NCBI RefSeq assembly: GCF_023078275.1
Contig: NC_062978.1
Coordinates: 10,802,585-10,866,584 of the forward strand
DNA: 64,000 bases
Reading direction: 5' to 3'
DNA from: Leguminivora glycinivorella
Taxonomy: Eukaryota; Arthropoda; Insecta; Lepidoptera; Tortricidae
Position numbers and translations under genes: made by a program. Position 1 is the first letter of the stretch; each line of letters begins with the position of its first letter. Below the pieces are notes generated by a model. That model was not told the DNA's origin, did no database searches, and worked only from the letters and a program-made list of their open reading frames with translations. Positions 27,601 to 31,891 of this stretch are shown here, piece by piece.

Positions 27601-28867
27601 AATAACAAAACAATTTAATATCAAGTTGTTGTTCCATTTATTTTAATTTTAACATTGTTGATTTGATATTAAATAAAGCCTTTCTATGTCTACCTATGTC
27701 TAATGTCTAAATGCTTACAGGACTCAGGAGGTTGCGTGTAGACGAAATAGACAGAGAGACACACAGGCAGACAAGGTCCTATTAATTAATTAAAAATACA
27801 TTAAATGTATTGCATAAATTGCAGATGTAATTGCAAATGCAGGAAATACCTATTGTTTACTACCATTGTGTTTTTTTAGGACTTATTATTTAATTAACTA
27901 TGTTAGATTTATCATGGCCAATTAGATACACCATAGACCATACCTATAATACAAGAAAATACCTCCACTCTCATTACTTAAGTAGCCAAGTACAAAGGCT
28001 GTAATTAATATCCTATGATCTAATGACATGTAAATTTTCGTACTTAAAGATCCGGGGAGAAACGAAGATCAAACATATCGTTTGTTACACCCACTTCTGT
28101 ACAATGTTGTCAGATTTATGTTAAAATAATGCGATTACCTATTATTTATATGGTTCGAAAAGTTTTAGGAAACATAATAGCTCATATAATGATGCAAGTA
28201 GGTATGTACTACGTATATCTGCACCAGAAATTAAATAACAAAAACTACCCTTATTATCTTGAATTGTTGTTATACCTACTAAAGAAAAATAAATTAATGG
28301 GGTAGTTTAGAAGTAAAGTTGACAACTAGTGTTATCAATGAATGGAATACCCAACATTATGAGAATGTAAATTGATATAGAGATTATCACTGCTAATTTG
28401 TCAACAATGCGGATTCCATCAATGTATCAATTAGTTTGGTACTCTTTTAATTTCACAAGAGGTTTTATGTTAGATACCTTGGCCCATTTGACTGAAGCAT
28501 GAAATTATCTTTTAGATGCATTGTTTAAGATTATTCTCACAATCAGCATTTTTAACTTCACTCAAAAAATAATAAAAATTGACGTACTTTTCAAAGCCCA
28601 TAATTCCAGGCGCTCCAAGCCCTCTAGGTACAGTTGGCTGTCCCTGCGGCAGAATTCGCTTGTTCCATTGGTGGGCACCACAACCCTCGGGAACCGATCC
28701 CACAGATCCAGTACCCCCACACTATCAACTTGTCGCTTGACATTGAAAAACGTCCTGTTCAGAATACTGTCGTTAAACTCGGGTAGGGTAAGTTCTATGC
28801 AGTCGCGCGCGCAGGTTATAGTTACGATTAAAATTAGTGCTACAAGCACGCTCCCGCGAGCGGCCAT
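398..28867 (-). CDS. nrf-6-like: NRF-6-like acyltransferase-3 protein, 5' four exons (3' part off window)
   Basis: Join on the minus strand of 28588-28867, 4533-4741, 1832-2025 and 398-659 (945 nt, 315 codons), continuing past the left edge. Residues 1-20 are a signal peptide (MAARG start, hydrophobic core VLVALILIVTIT). Residues 71-227 carry the NRF domain: FC73RRD, YLEGLERLELWALKMFDA, GDFDEC119LAI, KYC131, WGVC179IPSSC184 and C211, paired cysteines typical of the family. Residues about 228-243 are a membrane segment. Residues 279-300 (GVDAFRG ... LLMAH297KS) open the acyltransferase-3 domain with its conserved histidine. N-glycosylation sequons lie at N32, N37, N67 and N160. All splice phases match (1, 0, 2, 0). 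In C. elegans, NRF-6 relatives act in lipid/yolk transport and drug uptake; this protein's substrate cannot be inferred. Which insect paralogue it is remains open. The family call is strong; the C-terminal half is unseen. Confidence 0.9.
939..1132 (-). repeat. Interspersed repeat C ('gcgggcaaaagctagt' family)
   Basis: Reverse orientation copy of a short repeat found again at 16188 and 47410: 'aatattataaatg.gaaagtgtgt ... cacggcaaaacggag ... gcgggcaaaagctagt'. It is recognisable as a widespread lepidopteran element that often sits next to GTGT/GTCTGT simple repeats. Non-coding. Confidence 0.7.
1133..1831. other. Intron 3 sequence, no further feature
   Basis: AT-rich intron between exons 4 and 3. 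A minus-strand open frame at 1595-1699 has splice-like borders and a length divisible by three, but in the phase needed between exons 3 and 4 it contains a stop. It is not called as an exon. Confidence 0.5.
1832..2025 (-). CDS. nrf-6-like: NRF-6-like exon 3 (Cys-rich end of NRF domain)
   Basis: Encodes residues 164-227 plus two bases of codon 228. The acceptor is ttcatattgcag|ATGGGTCACC and the donor is TTTCGAT|gtaagt. The peptide holds WGVC179IPSSC184 and C211, which in this family close the extracellular domain just before the first membrane helix. Confidence 0.9.
2062..2475 (+). pseudogene. LINE polymerase C-terminal remnants
   Basis: Translation gives RLKWAGHIA followed by RMLWDDIIKIAG-W and GEWR. 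This is the 'KWAGHVAR ... W.DDI...AG..W...A.dR..WR' C-terminal motif of RTE-like non-LTR retrotransposons, here broken by stops and frameshifts. A second bit at about 2435-2475 reads EAKSHFGSLSQRSRQ and matches VLEAKTHFGSSRQ at 8790-8840. Lies in intron 2. Confidence 0.6.
2941..2984. repeat. Short imperfect hairpin
   Basis: GAATTCTATC-AAAGGAAAT faces ATTTCCTC-GGATAGAATTC around a 4-base loop. It is followed by unrelated sequence, and 2476-2940 and 2985-3499 show nothing recognisable. Confidence 0.6.
3500..3960. repeat. SINE family B fragments flanking a partial repeat R
   Basis: 3500-3612 (minus) carries the SINE-B 3' part (tcatcctccttgcgtt ... tttgacaactaatcccaag). 3612-3897 (plus) is the central part of repeat R (cttttgtgatttttttc ... 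ttggggttggaa ... a run of about 12 G). 3892-3950 (minus) resembles the SINE-B tRNA-like head (actcattggtacgacggac). A chimeric, decayed block. Confidence 0.6.
4378..4473 (+). repeat. LINE 3' tail with (AAAT)n
   Basis: Ends attaagttcgccttttgtac ... gtgcaataaagtttaaataaataaa. The same 3' end recurs at 6110-6205 and 33080-33190, with a polyadenylation-like AATAAA and an AAAT tail. Typical of a 5'-truncated non-LTR element. It abuts exon 2. Confidence 0.65.
4533..4741 (-). CDS. nrf-6-like: NRF-6-like exon 2 (core of NRF domain)
   Basis: Encodes residues 94-163. The acceptor is tttgttccag|TGTTCGAC and the donor is GAT|gtaagt, ending in phase 0. It contains the family hallmark GDFDECLAI (C119) and KYC131, plus the sequon N160-I-S. 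The longer open frame on the plus strand across 4479-4817 is only its shadow. Confidence 0.9.
4871..5011. mobile_element. MITE family A, copy 2
   Basis: Full copy, TACAGTCAACCAATTGG at the left and CCAATTGGTTGACTGTA at the right, 141 bp. It lies 130 bp from the acceptor side of exon 2, inside intron 1. Confidence 0.85.
5012..5923. other. AT-rich intron sequence, nothing recognised
   Basis: No open frame, tRNA, TIR pair or repeat shared with the rest of the window was seen. Confidence 0.5.
5924..6056. mobile_element. MITE family B (TIR GTAGCCGAATGGCA), degraded copy
   Basis: Core ctggctct.t.gcgccaatacgcaagagcgatagagatagata and terminal gcgtttgtgcatttggcta identify it. Family B also occurs at 15934, 17474, 20400, 24820, 38265, 44172, 50189 and 50346. 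Confidence 0.7.
6110..6205 (+). repeat. LINE 3' tail with (AAAT)n
   Basis: Second copy of the tail seen at 4378: agagaatgccttgaggcattaag, then gtgcaataaagattaaataaataaa. Confidence 0.65.
6466..6915 (+). repeat. Interspersed repeat D with two internal ~165-bp units
   Basis: Starts 'ctgggcaaccgagcttcgctcgg' and ends 'gtcagtgtaaataaatata' with an AAAT tail. Inside are two imperfect tandem units (about 6500-6650 and 6650-6780), each holding 'tgtcgccatctagt', 'gaccgaaagaattct' and 'gagatggcgcgc'. Class uncertain. Confidence 0.6.
7209..7641 (+). repeat. Interspersed repeat E, copy 1
   Basis: About 430 bp, matched by 47975-48391 in the same orientation. Both run from 'cccctcactagctcggaaac' to 'aactttgccccctt.tata' and contain the near-palindrome 'gaaccactcgcttc.ctcgtggttc'. 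No open frame is kept between the two copies. Confidence 0.75.
7664..8049 (+). mobile_element. Left arm of a near-identical ~386-bp inverted pair
   Basis: Reverse complement of 10448-10834 with only a handful of differences. The distal end is 'gtgtccgtcaggatcgcg' and the proximal end 'ttttctcgtaatacatg'. The distal half carries several AACTGTACCT motifs spaced 10-25 bp apart, like subterminal transposase sites. A diverged third copy of the proximal part lies at 8424-8560. Read as long TIRs of one 3.2-kb element or as two inverted insertions. Confidence 0.8.
8140..8300 (+). repeat. SINE-like repeat L fragment
   Basis: Contains 'gcgatgggctggctacttgtcac' and 'gtgctctgcctaccacgtttgggaata'. Related pieces occur at 35735, 37060, 47665, 54150 and 54478. 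Confidence 0.5.
8424..8560 (-). repeat. Diverged third copy of the inverted-pair proximal segment
   Basis: Matches 10448-10580 in the same direction: 'acgagataacaagc.cctg.tgcaaattgat.ggcaaa', then 'gatttgaccgatgtcacgtgtgattta'. More diverged than the two flanking arms, so older. Confidence 0.65.
8600..8860 (+). pseudogene. LINE polymerase C-terminal remnant
   Basis: Plus-strand translation contains NLRELGVSKNWRDVALDRVNRRALVLEAKTHFG (8735-8840), the conserved C-terminal end of RTE-like polymerases. There is no intact upstream frame. The minus-strand 101-codon open frame over it is a shadow. Confidence 0.6.
8958..9030 (-). tRNA. tRNA-like sequence, unit 1 (probably tRNA-derived, not functional)
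   Basis: 73 nt fold: acceptor GCTTCCG/CGGAAGC, D stem GCTC/GAGC, T arm GCGGG-TTCAAGT-CCCGC, all perfect. The anticodon arm is abnormal: TTGC/GCAA gives a 7-base loop ACGGATT with C instead of U at position 33. This argues against a working tRNA. A and B boxes look intact. Confidence 0.5.
9271..9343 (-). tRNA. tRNA-like sequence, unit 2
   Basis: Same as unit 1 except one change in the D loop (ttgataagagc). The same abnormal anticodon arm. Confidence 0.5.
9584..9656 (-). tRNA. tRNA-like sequence, unit 3
   Basis: Identical to unit 1 over the 73 nt. Confidence 0.5.
10000..10130 (-). repeat. SINE family A, 3' tail fragment
   Basis: (AAAT)n, then 'acacagatcaacttagcccc', 'agcttgtactatgggtgcta' and 'cgacgatatacatacttac' match the SINE-A tail at 25130-25210. 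The tRNA-like head is missing. Confidence 0.65.
10271..10409. mobile_element. Harbinger-like MITE with perfect 41-bp TIRs and TAA target duplication
   Basis: 10273-10313 is the exact reverse complement of 10367-10407 (start AGTGCGTTTTCACATTATCC). The 3-bp flank TAA at 10271-10273 is repeated at 10407-10409. Perfect long TIRs, a 3-bp TAA duplication and about 133 bp length fit a PIF/Harbinger MITE. A decayed relative lies at 11691-11815. Confidence 0.85.
10448..10834 (-). mobile_element. Right arm of the ~386-bp inverted pair
   Basis: Inverted counterpart of 7664-8049. Arm-to-arm differences are a few substitutions and short indels, so the pair is young or gene-converted. Flanks outside the distal ends (gtcgctagtgt / ctagtggcata) show no clear target duplication. 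Confidence 0.8.
10835..11514. other. Intron sequence, nothing recognised
   Basis: Low-copy-looking AT-rich DNA with a short gaaatgaaatgaaatg run. No open frame or TIR pair was seen. Confidence 0.5.
11515..11690 (-). pseudogene. LINE polymerase C-terminus
   Basis: Minus-strand translation reads SWLVQQVSIAIQRGNAASV then MGTFGPGMAQNGFL-stop at 11515-11640. This is a C-terminal signature (VAIQRGNA.SV.GT) recurring in lepidopteran non-LTR polymerases. Related tails at 22000-22115 (plus: QRGNASSVLGTFASGTAWDEF) and 27285-27320 (minus: MGTFAPGTARG). Upstream frame lost. Confidence 0.6.
11691..11815. repeat. Decayed relative of the Harbinger-like MITE
   Basis: 'tgggatctgatatcggatgtagga' faces 'tcctacatccgatatgggatg'. 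The TIRs are recognisable but mutated. Confidence 0.55.
11816..12449. other. Intron sequence, nothing recognised
   Basis: No shared repeat or coding frame found. The segment 12180-12240 is locally GC-richer without a convincing frame. Confidence 0.45.
12450..14254. mobile_element. 1.8-kb TIR element with 4-bp ATTT target duplication
   Basis: Ends GGATGCTGATAAGCAA at the left and its reverse complement TTGCTTATCAGCATCC at the right. The TIR extends about 33 bp through 'AATGTGTCAACCCACA' with one mismatch. ATTT flanks both sides (12446-12449, 14255-14258). Further ACACATTATTG / GACACATTAATGC motifs lie inside the right end (13990-14075). No open frame longer than 60 codons, so non-autonomous. 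I do not recognise the superfamily. Confidence 0.8.
14571..14706 (+). repeat. SINE family B, 3' fragment
   Basis: 'gtctagttaccctttgggttggaaggtcag', 'aactagtgactacgctaaatcttgagattagttgtcaaagc' and 'ccatgagccgttacgaaa' match the body of SINE-B. The tRNA-like head is absent. Confidence 0.65.
15025..15300 (-). CDS. Orphan 91-codon ORF (hypothetical)
   Basis: ATG at 15300 to TAA at 15025, with an in-frame TGA 24 bp upstream. The product is polar at the N-terminus and then runs GEGLFAYFNKIYSRRNLTWM ... FPNYAAFWIKLGLTSTITG. It is more GC-rich than its surroundings, and an ATAAATAAA polyadenylation-like string follows the stop by about 30 bp. No signal peptide or known domain recognised. It lies antisense-free inside intron 1 on the gene strand. 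It may be a small intronless gene, a captured exon or a transposon ORF. Confidence 0.3.
   Translation of the reverse strand: MSISSSHPTNTAPKNTVNYVQPRAIPLNRSNTLSPGEGLFAYFNKIYSRRNLTWMQMFNQIRSEGLFPNYAAFWIKLGLTSTITGPEMRIL
15325..15482 (-). repeat. Interspersed repeat F
   Basis: 'gatggtctcatcggaagatcagcgctggaagtcaccagcaacacgctgag ... cttgcctgtgttcacgaataaatg'. Also at 29718-29875, 60938-61085 and, cut by the window end, 63942-64000. SINE-like size; the AATAAA-like 3' end suggests retroposition. Confidence 0.7.
15934..16080. mobile_element. MITE family B, full copy
   Basis: Begins GTAGCCGAATGGCACAAACG and ends GCCATTCGGCTAC. It contains the core 'ctatctctatcgctcttgcgtattggcgcgacagagccag'. About 147 bp. 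Confidence 0.8.
16188..16368 (+). repeat. Interspersed repeat C
   Basis: 'ccatactaatattataaatgg' to 'cgcgagcgcagccgcgggcaaaatctagta'. Same family as 939-1132. Confidence 0.75.
16903..17156 (-). mobile_element. tRNA-derived SINE family A, full copy
   Basis: Read on the minus strand: head GACGACCGGTCTGGCCTAGC, B box GGGTTCGAATCCC, then 'gggcatttatttgtgtgatgagcacag', the body 'gatgttttctatgtatat ... tgtctgagtacccacaatacaag' and an (AAAT)n tail. An A box/B box Pol III promoter is visible in the head. Other copies lie at 22725, 23571, 24974 and 34583. Confidence 0.85.
17474..17612. mobile_element. MITE family B copy
   Basis: The core 'agtctggctctgtcgcgccaatatgcaagagcgatagagatag' and the right end 'gcgtttgtgcattcggctacg' are intact. 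The left TIR is decayed. Confidence 0.75.
17613..18059. other. AT-rich stretch, nothing recognised
   Basis: Contains a short direct repeat 'aaggaacccgaaa' at 17791 and 17811. Otherwise featureless. Confidence 0.45.
18060..18280. mobile_element. 221-bp MITE with ~66-bp TIRs
   Basis: The left end TGGGTGAATCAACTTTTTCT is mirrored at the right, with matching 'tggttacggtcccctga.tcacgctggttttat' further in. Only about six mismatches over 66 bp. Interior about 85 bp, AT-rich and non-coding. Confidence 0.8.
18430..18986 (+). mobile_element. Repeat R, full-length copy (~555 bp)
   Basis: Starts 'accggccggcgtgtcgggtcacgctcagtgtagggttccgtag' and ends 'tgactacggaaccctaaaa'. The pair AGGGTTCCGTAGT/ACTACGGAACCCT forms short TIRs. 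It includes a poly-G stretch and a (GGAC)n run next to 'agacagacatggcgaaac'. Seven copies in the window. A widespread lepidopteran non-autonomous element; class not assigned. Confidence 0.85.
18987..19604. other. Unassigned sequence
   Basis: No shared repeat or credible frame. The 67-codon minus open frame at 19469-19672 runs into the neighbouring transposon and looks random. Confidence 0.4.
19614..20315. mobile_element. 702-bp TIR element with 9-bp target duplication (ACATTTTTT)
   Basis: TIRs of about 37 bp with 6 mismatches start GGGTGCGTATCGATCGATAT at the left and GGGTGTGTAATGATTGGTAT at the right (reverse complement). ACATTTTTT at 19605-19613 is repeated at 20316-20324. A GG terminus and 9-bp duplication fit a Mutator-like (MULE) MITE. 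The interior carries two direct copies of 'gctaycagaaaartaggttaggttaggttagaactgtga' (about 19940 and 19997). Non-coding. Confidence 0.8.
20400..20516. mobile_element. MITE family B, decayed copy
   Basis: 'cacaaacgcttacgataat' and 'atctatctctatcgctcttccgtattggcgcgacagag' remain; the right end is replaced by the hairpin at 20525. Confidence 0.65.
20525..20615. repeat. Near-perfect foldback hairpin, ~44-bp arms
   Basis: Arms 'tacagtcgactacaaagagatgtatccac.tttttcaccttatt' and their inverted copy enclose a 5-6 base loop. Two or three mismatches only. It sits at the end of a MITE-B copy, so a tiny foldback insertion is likely. Transcribed, it would give long dsRNA. Confidence 0.8.
20795..20865 (+). 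repeat. tRNA-derived SINE head (distinct from A and B)
   Basis: 'tcggtagtgaccccgcctac', then the B box 'gggttcaaatcc' and 'gatggaccttttttatttttttc' downstream. The poly-T following could end Pol III transcription. No long body seen. Confidence 0.5.
21313..21868 (+). mobile_element. Repeat R, full-length copy
   Basis: Complete from 'aaaccggccaagagcgtgtcggg' to 'ctacggaaccctaaaa'. The (GGAC)n run is longer here (nine units) than at 18430. Confidence 0.85.
21970..22260 (+). pseudogene. LINE C-terminus and 3' UTR remnant
   Basis: Translation at 21980-22115 gives EETLVPGFLMQRLSVPIQRG then NASSVLGTFASGTAWDEFFE-stop. It is followed by an AT-rich UTR with 'ttttatttattttag'. Same C-terminal motif as 11515-11690. 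Confidence 0.5.
22725..22960 (+). mobile_element. SINE family A copy with deleted B-box region
   Basis: The head runs GACGACCGGACTGGCGCAGTC directly into 'cctgaatcccggtaagggcattt', so about 23 bp including most of the B box are gone. The body and 'gtaagaatgtcctataatattta' tail are intact. Confidence 0.8.
23111..23180 (-). tRNA. tRNA-like sequence (tRNA-derived repeat)
   Basis: 70 nt: acceptor GTCTTGG/CCAAGGC, D arm GCTC-AGTTGGCA-GAGC, T stem GTGAG/CTCAC. The T loop is TTGGTCT rather than TTCRANN, and the anticodon arm 'ggagtaccgat' resembles the odd one at 8958. Unlikely to be functional. Confidence 0.4.
23571..23714 (+). mobile_element. SINE family A, 3'-truncated copy
   Basis: Head and B box (tgggttcgaatcccgg) are complete. 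The body stops after 'gatgttgtctatataagta' and meets repeat G. Confidence 0.8.
23715..23940 (-). repeat. Interspersed repeat G with (GTCA)n
   Basis: 'cccgcggcttcgcctgcgtac ... ccccattttacccctttaggag ... gtgcgttgatgtcagtcagtcagtcagt'. A familiar lepidopteran dispersed repeat type; non-coding. Confidence 0.6.
24339..24466. mobile_element. MITE family A, copy 3
   Basis: TACAGTCAACCAATTAGAAC at the left and CCAATTGGTTGACTGTA at the right, 128 bp, with a small internal deletion compared with 4871-5011. Confidence 0.85.
24518..24799 (+). CDS. Orphan terminal-exon-like ORF (hypothetical)
   Basis: A strong pyrimidine tract and tatag acceptor end at 24517. An open frame then runs to TAG at 24799 (about 93 codons) with LRDLPVLDFTRCRTVYKHER, HDFEINIVGTQYFNRIF and a C-terminal hydrophobic helix GITALILIMLVASIDLF. 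No family recognised. It is opposite in strand to the host gene. It could be a last exon, a transposon ORF or chance. Confidence 0.22.
24820..24935. repeat. MITE family B-like, highly decayed
   Basis: Only 'tctctctatcgctctttggtattggacagagcca' and the terminal 'ctttggctagg' remain. Confidence 0.5.
24974..25210 (+). mobile_element. SINE family A, full copy (variant tail)
   Basis: Head GACGGCCGGTCTGTCG, B box gggttcgaatccc. The tail 'cgtcgcctagcacccatagtacaaactttgctt' is a sub-family shared with the fragment at 10000-10130. Confidence 0.8.
25403..25605. repeat. 25-bp inverted repeat around a 155-bp spacer
   Basis: 'cttttctcaaacatacaatgaaata' faces 'tatttcattgcatgtttgagaaaag' with one mismatch. 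The left flank (25280-25390) is an unusual block of ggccgggaa / atatacggcc motifs. May mark a decayed TIR element. Confidence 0.55.
25689..26213 (+). mobile_element. MITE family H (TIR TTAAGACGCTACAGGAG), copy 1
   Basis: Left 'tttaagacgctacaggagcg' and right 'cctcctgtatcgtcttaag'. Inside, 'gttccgctctcgactgtttcc' mirrors 'ggaggaaatagtcgagagcg', and two 'tctgtgtcggaccgttt' motifs face each other, so the element is nested-palindromic. Second copy 37411-37883 in reverse; fragment at 43634-43676. Confidence 0.75.
26302..26630 (-). repeat. Direct repeat I, copy 1 (LINE-tail like)
   Basis: 'gtcgtcgtacctttctgtcacaactccatctatgctgtctcatgaatctcatgatg ... ttatgttcataatgat' and 'cgcgggctgt...gtgcccat'. 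Repeats at 27003-27335, where the minus strand ends MGTFAPGTARG, a LINE C-terminus. Confidence 0.6.
26631..26996 (-). mobile_element. Repeat R, 5'-truncated copy
   Basis: Reverse orientation: (GTCC)n at 26680-26715, 'taatctcagtaacgttagcactagaaagctg' and 'acgtgtgataatttttggataggtatt'. It ends at 'ttgaaccatatg' and separates the two copies of repeat I. Confidence 0.75.
27003..27335 (-). repeat. Direct repeat I, copy 2
   Basis: Same order of motifs as 26302-26630; includes the minus-strand peptide MGTFAPGTARG at the right end, so the family is probably the 3' part of a LINE. Confidence 0.55.
27462..27545 (-). repeat. SINE family B, 3' fragment
   Basis: 'catcatcatcatcctccttgcgatatcccggcatttgccac ... 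gtccgctttgacaactaat'. Confidence 0.65.
27546..28587. other. First kilobase of intron 1, no recognised repeat
   Basis: AT-rich and apparently low copy; the best place within intron 1 to look for conserved cis-regulatory sequence of the NRF-6-like gene. No motif is called. Confidence 0.4.
28588..28867 (-). CDS. nrf-6-like: NRF-6-like exon 1 (signal peptide and start of NRF domain)
   Basis: Encodes residues 1-93 plus the first base of codon 94. The start at 28867 is the first in-frame ATG: the open frame reaches further upstream only through a GTG at 28969, and an in-frame TAG lies about 20 bases beyond that. The start context is GCCATGG, and the peptide from here is a clean signal sequence ending near Ala20. 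The donor is AAAA|gtacgt at 28588/28587. The terminal A joins TG of exon 2 to make Met94, giving the family string LELWALKMFDA. Confidence 0.9.
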
Positions 28868-29017
28868 GGCGATGTCGGTATCAACAGTGATCGCAGCGGC
28901 GGTGCGCGCGAGTTTAACTAATGAACCATTTATTTTGATGCGACAATGACATCTATAGCCCTTATTCACTAACGACGCAACCGACTATAGTATCCTTCTA
29001 TTGATTGGCCTTTTATA
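28868..29017 (-). promoter_or_regulatory. Putative promoter and 5' leader of the NRF-6-like gene
   Basis: Reading leftward, TATAAAAGG lies at 29017-29009, placing a likely start site near 28985-28990 and giving a leader of roughly 120 nt. The leader contains a 12-codon upstream ORF (ATG at 28952, TAA ending at 28914) and a nested 3-codon ATG-GTT-CAT-TAG. Both lie before the main GCCATGG at 28867. No transcript evidence is available, so the start site is inferred from the TATA position. Confidence 0.5.
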
Positions 29018-29273
29018 AGATAGTGTAACATTGTTGTGTAATTAAATAGTTAGCTCGCAAGTCACGGCTGGGGTGGTATGGTAATGGCTATTATAATTTT
29101 GGTAATAAACGATTGTTTTTAAGTTTCGGTCAAGATCGCGCGCAAGGCACGGGCTGTAATGTAAGATGTTTATAAATAGTTTGCCTTTATTAAAAAAAAT
29201 AATTTTTAAGAAAAAAAACCGCCTTTCTTTGGGGTTTTGGTGATAAATACTTTCAAATGTTGGATTATGTTAT

Positions 29274-31097
29274 GGCATATAATTAACCGGGCAACTAAAA
29301 TATTAAACGGGAAGTTAAGTCGGGCAAACAATAATATAATTTGGCTGTGTTTTAATATTGTGGCGACAAAAAAAAAAATATGAGCCTCAAATATTAAGCA
29401 TCATTATTATTGAAAAAACGGCAGCAAATTTCAAGCGACAAAAATATTTCCGAGGAACATTAAACAATACTTTGGCGACTAAAATAATAATTGGCACCTA
29501 GTATTGTAAAGCGTAAGATTTTTAATATTTGTAGTCATATAGATGTTAGCACCTAAATAATTATACTTAGCTCATCGTTTAAAGTAGTATTTAAATTGCG
29601 GAGGCAACTAAAAAAATTAATGGGAAGTATGTTTTTTTAAAAACACATATAAAATCGTTTTTTTTATGAAAACGGGTTGATGGTAGCTACCTAGCTACTA
29701 GCTACGTACCGATGGTCTCATCGGACGATCAGCGCTGGAAGTCACCAGCAACACGCTGAGGTGAGGCCATTTCGTGGCACTTCATTCCTTTCTGTCTTGT
29801 TGTAATTATGTGTATTTTGTCTTGCCTGTGTTCACGAATATATGTTTAATCTATTCTATTCAAACATCGTATTTGCGACCCGTAAACCACGAGTAGTGTT
29901 TAAATATCTCTATAAGGGAACGCGTAACATATCATTTTATAATAAGTACACAGCAACAAGGAGTGTATAACCTTCTAATGGGTCGGTAACGCGCATATGA
30001 TACCCCTTGAGTTGCAAGCGTCCATAGGTTACGGTGACCACTTTCCATCAGGCCGATCGTATGCTTGTTTACCACCGACATGGTATTTAAAAAAAAATAC
30101 CGTCATAATCGTATAGTATAAATATTAGAGATACAAGAGCAGAATTATTTTCTGCTAGCAGAAAAGTGGGTTAGGGTTAGATTATTTTTTTAGTAGAATA
30201 TATTATAAGTCCTACCAAATTTGCTATGGCATAATTCTTAGGTACTTTGTATGAACAAAACAACGATAGCAAAAAGGAAATGAAATACAGTCCAAGAGGC
30301 ACCGTTAGGTACGACGACGAGCGAAGCGAGGAGGAGTGTTAGGTATCTTGCATCCCCAACACACAAGACTCATTATCAAAACAGAAATAGGAAGAAGATG
30401 GACAACTTTTTACTGCCTAAATATTATGCAAACAAAAATCTACGGAAATACTCTTAATTTAGAAGATTATTTTGCTCATTTAACATTGTGCCAGCATAAG
30501 ATTCGATATTATAAAATTTGCGGAACGATTTATGGAAAGGCATATTCTGAATAAGGTTTTCCTGCCAAAAAAATGAATCTTTCAGAGTGATGTTAAGACT
30601 GCGTAAGACCGGCCTTAGATTTGATACAGTAAACGTCATGAAAAGTTAAAAAAATCATTGTATAGAGTCGAAGTTAGCCGCCAGCACTCCCAAACACCTA
30701 ATTTCTTACCCATAAGTATAATATTTTGTCGACCGTTATATTTTATAAGAATTCTTTTTTTTTTATTAAAATGACAGCTCAGGTGATGAGTGCCGATGTA
30801 TAAATTTTAAATGTACTTTTTATGTTAATTTGCTATACAAATATTTTAAAAGAACTGTATATTTTATATTAATAGATAGCCGTTTTCCAATTAAACTGTA
30901 TCTCTTAAATTGTTTCCAATATAATAATTCAGTTGCCAAATAAATAGTTGGTACTCGCGTCTGAATAAACCGTAGCCGTAATGACATTAAAATGCTACCT
31001 CATATTGAAATAATTTGAGGCCCCATTTTAGTCGCCAAACTATTATTTTTGGATACCCATTTCTATGGTTATTTAGTCGCCCGGTTAAATACGTGCC
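29274..31097. mobile_element. 1.8-kb TIR element with 9-bp target duplication (TTATGTTAT), copy 1
   Basis: Left end GGCATATAATTAACCGGGC and right end the inverse of GGCACGTATTTAACCGGGC, continuing 'racTAAAwa'. TTATGTTAT lies at 29265-29273 and again at 31098-31106. It contains copies of repeats F (29718-29875) and J (29945-30090) and 'tctgctagcagaaaagtgggttagggttag' at 30151. No transposase frame. A 9-bp duplication and GG ends suggest a non-autonomous MULE. Copy 2 at 60516. Confidence 0.85.
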
Positions 31098-31164
31098 TTA
31101 TGTTATCAATTCGTCTGTATATTTTTTAATGTTTGTTATTCGATATCTACGTCATTTCTGAAGA

Positions 31165-31545
31165 TTTTTGAAGATTTGAGGAGTTCCATTCTGACCATCA
31201 TCAGGAGTACCACTGCACCAAATGTCACTGTTCCGTACGTAAATGCATGCTGTTCCTTTAAAAACACAAAAATCACCATACTTTCAGATTTGAGGAGTTC
31301 CCTCGATTTCTCCAGGATCCCATCATCAGAACTGGGTTCTGAGAAAAATGGGAAAAGATGATAGGACTAATCAATCTGTATGTAAAAAATAAAAAAATAT
31401 ATACATTCAATCAAAAAAAAAAAATTCAAAATCGGTCCAGTAACGACGGAGATATCGAGGAACAAACATTAAAAAAAAAACAAAAAAAAATACAGACGAA
31501 TTGAGAACCCCTTCCTTTGAGATTTGGAAGGCGGTTAAAAATACC
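31165..31545 (+). repeat. LINE 3' tail
   Basis: 'gatttgaggagttccctcgatttctccaggatcccatcatcag' ... 'aaatcggtccagtaacgacggagatatcgagg' ... 'gaattgagaacccctt...aaggcggttaaaaa'. The same end occurs at 42361-42436 plus 43185-43232 and at 59235-59380. Confidence 0.65.
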
Positions 31546-31891
31546 CATTTAAATAAAATATTTTTTTATTCAACAATTCATATACGTACTCGTAGAATAA
31601 TAATGTAATGTACAAGATTTATTAAGCATGTCTAAGCGGGGATAGTCAGGGGTGATTTTGGTTTGCTAATAAATTAATTTAATTCGTGAATTAACCTGCA
31701 CAATAATAATAATGAATATGTTTAAACTAGATCATCAACCAACGGTATAATTCTACATTTCGGCCAATAAATCAATTAAAATAGTCATTTGTTTTTGATT
31801 TGTCCCAGATAATGAAACACAGACATTTTAATGGCAAAACCCATTTGTAGGACTATTGTATTTTAAATATGATATAAGTAGAAGGTTAAGA

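Noticed and set aside
28521..28949. Plus-strand 142-codon frame
   Set aside because: Antisense shadow of exon 1; the minus-strand frame has family motifs, signal peptide and matching splice phases.
28868..28969. Upstream extension of the exon 1 frame (NKGYRCHCRIKING...)
   Set aside because: It begins with GTG, not ATG; the first in-frame ATG is at 28867 with an ideal context and a signal peptide right after it.
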